Shown piece by piece: positions 22,798-33,444 of a stretch of DNA of 64,000 bases. The position numbers and the translations under genes were made by a program. The stretch spans positions 12,429,135-12,493,134 of the forward strand of contig NC_135255.1 in the NCBI RefSeq assembly GCF_964204865.1. Reading direction: 5' to 3'. Every line of letters begins with the position of its first letter. Within the stretch, counting starts at the first letter, position 1. This DNA comes from Styela clava. Its lineage: Eukaryota; Chordata; Ascidiacea; Stolidobranchia; Styelidae. The notes under the pieces were generated by a model. The model was not told the origin of the DNA and did no database searches. It saw nothing but the letters and a program-made list of their open reading frames with translations.

Positions 22798-25700
22798 ATG
22801 GCGACAAAAGGCTCGCCTGGCAGTTACAAGCGATATAATGGTTTTCCGAAGAGTACGTACACTGATAGAACCAGGAGTATGTTGACATCAACTGGACCTA
22901 AATCGAACAGCGCAATGTCAACACGAACATACTCTCGAATTAAAAACAATTATCCCAGAAGATCCAATAGTGGCAATCAAGAGCTGAGGAAAAGTTTGAC
23001 ATTTGAAGATGAGAGATCTCCACAAGCACAAGTGGATAATTCCGTTTCTGATTTACAGGTGCAATTTTTACTGTTATACAATTTATTCGATGTATGATTC
23101 TATCCTTATCAATCTTACTTATACAATTTTAAGTGAAACGATTTTTATTGGGGTGCACACCCAACTTTTTATATGACCTTACAGGTCATCTTAAGGCTAA
23201 TCAACTTTAAATTTGGTGATTGAGACTTCATGTTGGTGTCGACATTAACTTACATATGCTAATGGTTTATTTATTTTTCAATTTTTTGTTTTCCATCAAT
23301 TTATAGATTTCTTACTTTTCGCCTCTTTTGACAATGATTATTTAAACTTGATACCGAGTATTTCAACATATTTTGTATAAAAATTTGTTATAAATTTGTA
23401 GGGACTTGTGAACAATGAAACACTACTTAAATATAGGTTAGATTACAATGCTGTTCAAAAGTTGGCAATATTTTTATTCTAATGATTTTAAATTTGGTTC
23501 GTAGGAATTGGAAAATGAACAAGAATTATTAAAAAGAATGATTGATCAACAGAAACAGCTACAAGAATTGAGGGAAAGACAGAAACGTGTTCTTGTGTTG
23601 CAACAACAATTAGCAAGTATGGAAATGAATGCTGAAACATCAATGGAGGAAAAGCTCTCCAAGCTAAAAACTGCGAAAACTAGATTAGACGAACTACAAA
23701 AATTAGTAGGGACAATTAAGTCCGCTGAATCTGTGAATGGTGGGGGTGACAGTCCATCTAAAGATATACCCGACAAAAATCAGCAGGTCAAAATGGCATT
23801 AGGTGAGTTGAATGAATTAAAAACTTTAATCAACATGATGTCATCAGAACCTGGAAAGTTTAACAGACCACCAGTGGTGACCCTTGAACCTGTTTTCCCA
23901 AACTCTATTGGTGCTGAAGATGAGATTGAGCAACAAAAAAATGAAAATTATCAACCTGTGTTGCCAGAAGTGAGTGTTATCCAATATGCTGATGAGCAGG
24001 AAGAGAGTCCAGCTAAGGGATGTTCTAAAAGACGCTCTTCAAACAGAAAGAAGACTGCAAATGCCAGTCCTAATCCAGCACAATACCCCAGTCCTTACCA
24101 GAGTCAAATGGAAAGTGCAAGGAAAAGCCCGTACAGAATCCAGAATAGTGGTGCTAGAAAAAAAATGAAAAGCGTACAAGCAAAAAGTCCTCAGAAGGAT
24201 GAGGGTCAAGAATCTTCAGAACGATTGTGGGGGGAAATGAGAAGACATCAACTTCTGTTAGAGGAGTTAAGAGAGAGGAGAAGAGAGCTAGAAGAATTGA
24301 TGAATATGACAAATGAAATGAAAGAGGATGATGATGATGAAGAAGAAGAAGAAAATGGAGAGGAATACAATGATACTAATGCGAGTATAAGATCAAATCT
24401 TGGATCTCCAGATGAAAGTCGTGGAGTTTCAGATTCTGAACCTAATAATCTAGAAACAAGCCAAAGTGATAGACTTTTTGGTTTGAGCGAACCGGATACA
24501 AGACGTCTAATTGATTTAATCAGAAATCAGAAAAGTTTGGGTGCGACAACAGAGAAAACTACTGCCACTTGGGGGAGTTCTAGCTCCGGGAGCAGCAACG
24601 AAAGCTCAGATGATGAAAATGTGGATGACAGCAGACTTGCTGAAAACAATAACACACAATTCCGGAATGCTTTTGAGCTGCGACAGAGAGGAAATGCGCT
24701 TTCTAAACCAACAAATCAAAATCAGAACAATTCTATGGTTCCTGCTACATTTAGAGATGCATTTACCCAACTTGACTACAAAAAAGAACATGAAATTGAT
24801 TTTAGGCCACCCACACGAAGACGACGTAACATTACACAGCAGCCTATAACCCCAGCAATGGATTCCACTTCACTGAAAGGGGATATTGGAAAACTACAAG
24901 AAGATTTATTAAGCTCAAATGCAACAATGCATTTGTTGCTTGAAGACCAAAAATCTTTATCACAGTTGCTCCTGAATACACTAAATCTTCAACAAACCTC
25001 TGTATCTGGTAATTTGTGTTATGGAATATCGCCAGATTTCTTGATCTACCAACTTGACAACTGCTCAGCACAATTTGCATCTATCTTGAAAGAAACCAAG
25101 GAGCTTTATTGGCAGATGTATGGTCTAACAAAGAACCCAGAAAGCAGTGGAAAACCTACAGCAGCCCAAGCCACAAGAACGCCACTGGCAACTTTGGACT
25201 ACGTTTCTGAACCATTGACTTCACTTTATCAAAATCAGCAAGATTCTTTCGCTCTGAAACCAACACAGGCTGAGGTACCAAGCAAAGAAACAATGCTCGC
25301 AAATGCACCTTTCATGGGTGATGGTGGTGGCTTTCAATTCAGTGAAACACAAATGTATGCTTCTGTGCAGCAAGAACAAAGTGAAGCCAGTGTTGATGCC
25401 GACAACGATTTATTTGAAGCATTGAGAGATAGCATCTATTCTGAAGCGGCAATTTTAATTTCACAGAATGAAGCACGTCCTCATTTTTTGATTGAGTTAT
25501 TTCATAGCCTCCAGCAGCTTGACACGGACTATCTTCGGCAACATGCTTTATATGTATTACAGGATGTAATGAAAGGTTATATTCCATCTAGTCCAAGAAA
25601 AAATGACAAAGCCAAACAGTCACCCACTAGTTTTAAAAGCAAAAAGAGGAACCCTAAAAAGGGGTCATTTTCGGAGAATACCCCTAGTGAAAGTGCCGCT

Positions 25701-26885
25701 ACCAGTGAAGATGAGTTGTACGCTAAATTGAAAGCAAGGGCATCAGCTGACACTGGTTATGACTTGTCTCTCAAAGTTTCAAGTGCAAGTGAGTTGTCCA
25801 CACCTTCAGGTGAAGGTAACGAAACTAATCCATTTGCTGCTGATGATTTAGGAAGTACAGTGATTCATCTCGATGCCGCTTTGAGACATATGAGGGAGAT
25901 GGAACGTATGAAGCAAGAAATTCTGAGCTCTGCTAATATTGGTAAAAGAGTTTTAGCTGAGCAGGGTCCAATTGGTGCAATAAAAAAGCCAGATAAAAAT
26001 GAAGTCCCGCATCTCAATACTAAACTACTTAGAGCTCGAATCAAGCATATTGTATCTGAAGTAATTCCACTTCTCAAAGCGAATCATGATAAAACATTGG
26101 ACAAAAAATTGGTGAATGTGTTGCAAAGTAAAATTGTGCAATGTGTTGGAAAAGGGATGGATGAAAATCGTGGGTTGGCAAACGGGTTTCCGGAAAATGG
26201 TGAGGGAGATGACGTGGATAAAGTAAGCATGGAGAGTTTCTTCTCCGGTCAACTTAACTCAATTCTGGATGATTCTTTCAAGAAATTTCTAGGCCAAAGG
26301 ATTGGCTCATGTGGTGAAGATTTAGTTGTGGGCCTTTCAGAAGTTCTTTTTAATGAATTGGCATTCTTTTACATGATGCAGGATTTGGATAAAAGTAAAC
26401 AAGATGCGGCAAAACTATCTGGAGTGCCAACAATAAAAATTGATCAAGATGGGGATGGACAGGTTGAAGATGAGGAAGAAGAATCTAACAGCCAGGAGGA
26501 AGCTGTAAATGATGATGAAGACCAAAACGGGGAGGATTCAGAAGTCAGCAATGGTGTTGACGTTCCAGATTCTGAATTGCAAGATAAATCAAACATGAAG
26601 GATTCTTCAACGAAAAATCCGGTTACAGTTGACTTGTCTGTCAGTGAAACAAAACCGTTAACAAGCTATGGATCTGGTGAGGATGAAGAAGAGGAAGGTT
26701 CAGGAGAAGAATATGAATACCAAGAACAAGATGTTCCAACTTCAATGCAACATGATGCTGATGATGTAGCACCAAAGAATGATGGTGGAATCTCTGTCGA
26801 AAACATACAGGAGGAGCAAAACATTGAAAATGATAACAAAGAAAATCAACCTGATTCTGATGAATCTGACAACAAAACAGAATAG
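22798..26885 (+). CDS. PCM1: Pericentriolar material 1 protein, compact two-exon form
   Basis: Exons 22798-23058 and 23505-26885 join in phase 0 to 1213 residues. PCM1 scaffolds centriolar satellites and helps deliver proteins to centrosomes and basal bodies. Diagnostic segments: RLWGEMRRHQLLLEELRERR (about residues 327-346) inside a coiled coil, and NDLFEALRDSIYSEAAILIS followed by PHFLIELFHSLQQLDTDYLR (about 721-770), which match the conserved core of vertebrate PCM1. Other coiled coils lie near residues 89-160. Asp/Glu runs occur near 355-375 and through the last 150 residues. Human PCM1 is about 2000 residues in some forty exons, so this protein is much shorter and nearly all of it is one 3.4-kb exon. 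Start: the first ATG of exon 1, 25 bp after a probable 5' UTR acceptor. The ortholog call is firm. Whether further 3' exons exist was judged unlikely, because a TAG stop follows an acidic tail. Confidence 0.95.
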
Positions 26886-28589
26886 TGTCTCCTGTATACC
26901 TTCAACAAACATGTTCCATGCCTGCCTTGGGCTGATAAGCCATTGGTAGATCTGTTGAGACTTGCTTAATTCTAAATGAAAAATTTGCTGTGCACAAGAT
27001 TCTATCAATTCATCTAGATGAATTTTTCTTCAATAATTGAAATTAAGTTCGAAGTAAATTGTTTATGATTTTCTTTCAAAATAATACAATTATTTTCGCA
27101 CTGCTTCGCGAATTGGAACTGAAGAAATATTGAAACATACTAATCGATTTTGTTTTGTAATTATTATTCGTACAAAAGTTGTCCAGGAGCCCCTTTGCTT
27201 ACAATCTTGGCCCACAGTCATGTGTAGTTATTAGTTATCCTGTAATAATATCTTGCGTTCTTTTTCTATTTGATCTAGGCATTTCATGAATTGTGTGGTT
27301 AATATAATGTACAGCTTATTTTTTAATTTTAGTGCTCTGGATTGCTACCAAATGTGCCTCACTTGTTATGACTAACCTATTTCATCGTCAGAAAAATGTT
27401 TTTGAATTTTTTTTCTGTCAGCATTTTTCCCGATTTGACTTATATTATCAGTACCTTCGCACTGGAGCGAGCAGCGACCAACATACCTAATTTCGTTCAA
27501 GGCTGGAAAACTAAAACACTGTTTTTTTTACTTAAAACTTATCATTGTGAACGAAATTCGTAAGATTTTATATTTAAAGGTGCTAATCGTAATCTCAAAC
27601 AATTCGTTTGACAGTTACAGCCTGCTTTGTGTTTCCTTTTGTACTGGTAATTCATTGTAGAACATTGTCAATCATATTGTAAAAACATTGTTAGGCATTG
27701 AAAGAAGGAAACAAAGTTTACCATTCGAATACATATTTGCATTTTAAGAATTCAACTAATGAAAAAAAATTTTTGTTATTTTTTTTTACCATTCGTCATA
27801 TTACACAGAATTAATATGGGTTTGTTGACATATTGATCTGTCAAGATTATTCAGACGTGAGTTGTTACAACAAGTTCACACAATATGCTATTCAACATAT
27901 AATATGACAGATGGTATCATTCTACAGCTTCCAGCATAATGGCTCTCCCTAGTTCAATATGCTGCCTATGTTTGGTCAATATTTTATTTGCATTTTGTTA
28001 TCATTTGTTGCTTTGTTCTATATTTAACACTGTAGTCGTATATTTTTTACTTTCACCACTGACTCATTCCAGCTTTGGATAAAACTAAATGCTTCGATGT
28101 ACGGAAAAAAATGGGTGAACCTGATGATTAGATATTTGCATCATGCGGTATACAAATTGTTTTATTCAGAATCCCAACCGTGTTGATATTTATCAGACAT
28201 AAAATGATGTCTAATTTTGATACATGCCATGCTTATGTACTAAATGAATTCAGATTCTGTAAAACTAAATTATAATTGGCGCAACTTATAGTACATACTA
28301 ATTTACAGACATTTTACATAATTAGTAAATGTTAAACACTGTCTAATACAAAAGCTTGGTCATATTTGATTGGTATGCCAAAATTAAGTTTTTACAGTTA
28401 ATTTGGATCGAACAACCTAAATTGGTTTATTTACATCAAAATCCTGTCGTGTGACAAATGTCAAAAAAACATTTATTCTAATTATTTGAATACTTAAAAA
28501 AAATTGTATTTTTTTGAACAGCGTTAGTTGTGTTGGTAATCCTTATAGAGTATTAGTGTATGTTTCGCACAGTATTGTGACCTAATAAA
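26886..28589 (+). other. Probable PCM1 3' UTR
   Basis: AT-rich, no supported ORF and no transposon ends seen. The first clear AATAAA on the plus strand after the stop is at 28584-28589, implying a 3' UTR of about 1.7 kb if used. Confidence 0.5.
28584..28589 (+). terminator. Poly(A) signal AATAAA for PCM1
   Basis: AATAAA in the context CCTAATAAACC, 1.7 kb after the PCM1 stop. Unrelated dispersed repeats begin about 200 bp later, consistent with this being the transcript end. Confidence 0.45.
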
Positions 28590-28790
28590 CCATCTTTCGA
28601 GCTTTAGATAGCTTGTACATGCACATTTCTTGACCAACGGTGACATAAGTCCTTTGTCGAACATTGTAATTTTCTTGTGTTTATTTTTGTATATGCGTTA
28701 TTTGTTTTATTTTTGTAGAAATGTAGTGTTATTAAAAGGCATATGCCAACATGAGTTTTTTTTATAAGGGTCAGCATTAGTACAGAAAAT

Positions 28791-28892
28791 GTAACCACGA
28801 CCTCTCGTCTGGTTTGTTAGCCAGTTACTTGTTTAGGTTGCATGGAGTTGATGGTGAAGAAGATTCCAGCAATCCTCTCACACATAATTATC
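28791..28892 (-). repeat. SINE fragment
   Basis: ACCACGACCTCTCGTCTGG and CCAGCAATCCTCTCACACATA match the reverse strand of the full SINE copy at 31733-32060. Internally shortened. Followed directly by repeat family R1. Confidence 0.65.
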
Positions 28893-28911
28893 TCCACATG
28901 ATGTGACAAGT

Positions 28912-29233
28912 GCAGTTAGACTTTTAGCTGCCACAAACCAACAGCGAGAACAGCAGCAAATCGAATACAACCAATTTTGTTGCCGCAACCATGGCATGTC
29001 GACTGTAATAGCAGGGCTGCCCCTGATGGTGATAAATATTGGGCAAGTTTTTCTTATGGATACAGTTTGGGTGGATTTGGGGTTAGGTTTAGGTATATAT
29101 AATTACGCATGGTAAACTAAATATTGTACATGACTTTGTAAATATACCGGTAATAGCGCCATAAAACCATGGCAGGAAACGGCGTGGTACGCTCGTGGCG
29201 GGAGCTGCCATGAAGCGGTAAGAACTGTGCCTC
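28912..29233 (-). repeat. Dispersed repeat family R1, copy A
   Basis: Homologous, in opposite orientation, to 40534-40975 and 54989-55165. Shared words include GAGGCACAGTTCTTACC, CATGGCAGCTC, and the interior GATAAATATTGGG. Ends are not sharply defined and no target duplication was found. No protein coding; short ORFs across it are fortuitous. Confidence 0.65.
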
Positions 29234-31732
29234 CGTGATTGGTTGAGTTCGATTTCGTTCCCATGCCCAGAGCCCTAGACTGTTTGATGGGGAAGGAAGA
29301 GTCATACCGTATCTATATGTATGTAACAAACAAAAAAACAATGATGAGAAATGAATGATCCTGAACCTTGAACGTTTATTTATAGCTAGGGCATACCGTA
29401 TCCTTTCGGATCTGAAATGATACAATTTTTAGTTTGACAATCATCCCCTCTCCAGTCGCACAATATCTACTTATATTTTTGCCAACAATCCCCTACTTCT
29501 GACTCAATTGTGACACAACAATGGTTATTTCGACGATGTATACTACCACAATGTATGTTAGTCGTTGCACTACGATGATCATGATGATTCATGAAGTTTG
29601 CCCGAAGAATTTTTACCGATTAAAAGAAGTTTTTGTGAAAGGACTTGGTCGGATGACTATGTGCTCTTGTTGCAATTTATGTTGTATAACCGTAGTAGAA
29701 TATATTTACGGTATAACCAGTAGCAAAGTGACTATTCACTTTTACCAGTGGTACCTCCAAGGAGTTGGTTTGGTACTAAGGGCAGGGCGTGTCCGGCATT
29801 TGCCAGATTCGGCGAATCTGAATAATAAGTCACGGACTCGAGTAGAATCCTCCGCGACACCATACCTAATAGAAACGCAACATATCACGTTTCCAGCCGA
29901 GCTGCAATACTGCTCGCTCATCAACTTTCGTCAAAATTAGAATCTCACTGCTACCGTACTGGGTTCTGGATCCAAATCGCGTGTCTTCCCTAGTTGATAC
30001 CATTTGGTAACGCATGTCAATATAACCCTAAAAAACAACAGAGGTCCAACAATGACGCAAAAAATTCGTACTCCAGAAGACTCATTTTCTATAAAGTGCT
30101 CAAAATTAGCTATCCTCTTAAAGAGTTTTGGTTGCTCCCCTGGTTTAAATTGTTTAAGGGTGGGGTTCGACGAAAGCTTGCACAATAATATTGGGATTTA
30201 AAAACCTTTCTTCCAACAACAAAAAATAGGCACAGGAAAACTTCATTTCTTGCTTACTTTGATCAATTTTATTTTTTCCATGTAAATTAATTACTAATGG
30301 TTATATAATTGTAAATAAACAAGAAAGTTCCGGATTTCTAGTAGCAAGAATTTTGCAGAATCAAAACGTACAGCCAGTCATCAAGCGGACTAAAGTCCGT
30401 GTTCCCGTGGATAAAAATAATACAGCGAAATTTTGGACGTAAAATCAAATTTCATAGAATTCATACAAAATTTAGAAATGAATAAAAGTAATAGCCTTCT
30501 AGAAAAAAAATTCCACTTTTAACTACTGAAAATTTCACAGCAATTAGTCCAGTAATCAAAGAGAAAAGCGACTTTTTAAAAACGTATCACAGAACAACAA
30601 CAACATAATATTGAAACGATCGTTATGTCCACTGACGTGTCCGATATAAATGATGACACGGATCAACCAAAGTGACTATAACACTTTGGGACCAACTATA
30701 CTGAACTTCAAATGGACAAGGATGTAATATGTATATAAATTTGATTAATAAAATGGTATTATATGATTTTTTTATAACTTTTTTTATGTAATAGCCTATG
30801 ACCTTTTCAACTAGGGGTAATTAAAACCATGCTATTTAAAAACAAGAAAACTCATATAAATGATTGATAATGATGATCCAATTCGAAAACGAACATAAAA
30901 CAATAATTCTTATTTCATTCCGGCCCTAAAATCTATAAAAAACAAAATTTGATCAATGTGATTTAGCTCACTTTGATTTCGCCATGCCGAGTAATGCGTG
31001 ATTCGTCCTTAGTCATGTCATTTGTCTTTGTCCGTTTTAGCTGTATTGACTACCGGTATCAGCATATGTCCTGTCTGGCAGTCCTAATGATGTAATGTTG
31101 ACTTATGCTGTAATATGGCAAGTAAGAAGGTTTATTTTGATTAGACTGCCAAAATTGTCAGTAGGCCTACCGGTACGGTACTGCAGTAACACATGTGACA
31201 TGCTGACATGGCTGAAAGCCTGAAAATATGATGGGAATCTAAAATGAGAAAAATTTTACATAGAACTTTACTCAAAGACCTATTTTGTTATATTCAATAC
31301 ATGTCTGCATGTCTTAAAGTTGGGGCTGATAGTTACCCATCGATAAAAAAATAGATTTGTAGATACTGAGAGACACTTATTGTTTTCTCAACCAAAAAAC
31401 AGTCATCAATGCAGTAAAAAAGTAACTGCAGAAAAAAAATATTGTTTTGGTTTGGACAGGCTGACAGGAGGGAGCGATACAGCCATATGTCATCGATGTC
31501 AACTCCCACCATTCGACCATATTCGCTTGTAAGAATAAGATTCAAATTTGAAGACGCTTATCAATGTTATGTGTGGGTGTTAGGGATTGCAGGATTGGGG
31601 CTTTAGCTAATCACAATATATCCTGAACAGGTAAATTGATAACTATATCAGTTATAGATGAAAACTCAGATGCACTACTAATATTAGTCGACTGTAAACT
31701 ATAATAAATGAATCTATACGCAAACATTCAAC
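29234..31732. other. Intergenic, nothing recognised
   Basis: AT-rich DNA. An open frame of 139 codons at 29521-29940 (+) and smaller ones at 29937-30201 show no recognisable domain and no exon signals. No transposon ends or RNA genes were recognised. Confidence 0.4.
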
Positions 31733-32060
31733 GGGCTAAGCGTTAGGAATACGCTCGCCACCGCACCACTAATTACTCTGCGTGGTTCGCAGGTTCGAAT
31801 CCCATGCAGGGATGGTTATGTGCGAGAGGATTGCTGGACTCCTCGCCGTTGTTGGGTGGTTCACGTAACCGCTGGTCGGTTACGGCTTCCTCCACCACCA
31901 AGTCCATGCTTCCGAAAACAAATAATATAACTAATCCCATACCCGACTTGGAATGGTAACCAGACGAGAGGCCGTGGTTCGCCATATGGATAAGCCGTCT
32001 TATCGGCTTTCCTCTCCCCCGGGATAAATATGTAAATCCTATCCTATATATCAAATAAAT
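31733..32060 (+). repeat. Full-length tRNA-derived SINE
   Basis: The head GGGCTAAGCGTTAGGAATAC resembles a tRNA 5' half with an A-box-like region. A perfect pol III B box, GGTTCGAATCCC, follows at 31792-31803. The body contains TATGTGCGAGAGGATTGCTGG and CCAGACGAGAGGCCGTGG. The tail includes AAGCCGTCTTATCGGCTTTC and an AT-rich end. At least four partial relatives occur in this window. It is not a functional tRNA: no acceptor stem closes. Confidence 0.75.
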
Positions 32061-32362
32061 ATACACAGTGGAACATGAGGTCTGGATTATATGGCTAAAT
32101 TTGTAACCAACATGAGAAATAATTTCAATGCAACCCAGTACAGAATCGTAATCCAAGAAAAAAAAAGATTTAAGATCTTTGCAATAATTAGATATTGAAT
32201 TACTGAATTATCACTGATTAAATTTATGTGCTGGTTCCTAGAATATGTTGTAGTTTGTTAACTGGGGTCATGACTAATTGAGTTACCATTTCATAATAAA
32301 TGCTTCCATCATATTACAGTATTCTGGTATCAGCGAACCTGACCCCTTGGAACCAACTCCTA

Positions 32363-32945
32363 CAGGGGTGGTGACTCCTCTATGACCCATGGGCCGGGGC
32401 CACGGCCCATTTAATTGGGCCACATGGGCTGTGGCCCATCAAGCTATGGGCCGTGGCCCCATCAGGAAAAATTCAATTATCTTACCAAATTTTTTTTTAC
32501 AAAATTGTAAATATTCGTACCAAAAAAAATGGTGGGATGCCACCAATTTTTTTCTTACGATTAGCCTTTATATAAAAATAAAGCATAATACCAAACTACC
32601 GAAAAGGATACTCCTGTAGTATGTGTACCAGGTTAGGGTTAGGACAAAATTTTGTTCGGATTTTTCACAATATAATTCTATTATGAGTTCGGAGACTGTC
32701 TGTGTTAGCTAAGTGAATAGGAGTCTCGTGTAGTTTCTCACCTAACGTACTTCTAGTGGGCGTAGCATAACAATTTTGATATGTCAATTCTAACCCCCAT
32801 CTGATTACGCCATCCAAAAATTAAATCACTACGAACAGTCCCTTCACACAACTTGATGGGCCGCAGCCCATAGCCTGATGGGCCGAGGCCCAATTCGATG
32901 GGCCGTGGCCCCGGCCCATGGGCCGTGGAGGAGTCACCACTCACC
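32363..32945. mobile_element. Foldback element with about 100-bp GC-rich inverted ends
   Basis: Left GTGGTGACTCCTC followed by CATGGGCCGGGGCCACGGCC is mirrored by right GGCCGTGGCCCCGGCCCATG and GAGGAGTCACCAC. The similarity continues about 100 bp inward through repeated GGCCCAT words. The core is AT-rich and noncoding. The outermost bases differ (CAGGGG versus TGGTGAG inverse) and no target duplication was found, so the exact boundaries are uncertain. Confidence 0.7.
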
Positions 32946-33444
32946 AAATAAGCTTGAGAAATTTCAAAATTAATGACTGTATAAGGCCTCAGGAACGGTT
33001 AAGCTAATTTCGCTTGCATAAAGAATGTCATGATGCCTGTTGTACTGTTGATACATAGCCAGATTTGTCATATCAGTATATTGATATCATTCTGTAATCA
33101 AAGTGATAAATCAAAACTGTGTTTATTTTATTCAGCTTGGTTTTATTCTTCAGAAATGCTTAAATTTAGCTTCATGTATTCTGGTCTTAGTGTGATAAGC
33201 CACATTCTGACATTTCATGCAGTGTTGAACTTGTGTAAAGTATGATCACATTCTACAATATAAGTGGGGTTATTCTAAGAATATTTCAAGCTTTATAATT
33301 TTTCTTCTACTTCTTTATACCTTGCTATTCAATTTGTGGGTGAATCAACTAGATTTTCTCAATTTTTACAGCCTGAAATCACTGCATATTAAGGGAAAAT
33401 ATGATTAAACTTATGTCCTAGATAAACAAATTTTGAATGAAAAA
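32946..33444. other. SLC2A13 upstream region
   Basis: AT-rich. A pyrimidine tract with acceptor TTTTTACAG at about 33363-33371 suggests a 5' UTR intron ending 73 bp before the ATG. No TATA box recognised. Confidence 0.35.

Noticed and set aside
23546..26252. Minus-strand frames across PCM1
   Set aside because: Shadow frames of a long coding exon.
29521..29940. 139-codon open frame (+)
   Set aside because: No domain, biased toward Thr/Met/Cys from simple triplets, no splice or poly(A) context. An overlapping opposite frame is equally open.
31733..31805. Possible tRNA gene
   Set aside because: B box is perfect, but the acceptor and anticodon arms do not close and the same sequence continues into a SINE body.
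31773..32156. 127-codon minus-strand frame
   Set aside because: Lies entirely over the tRNA-derived SINE.
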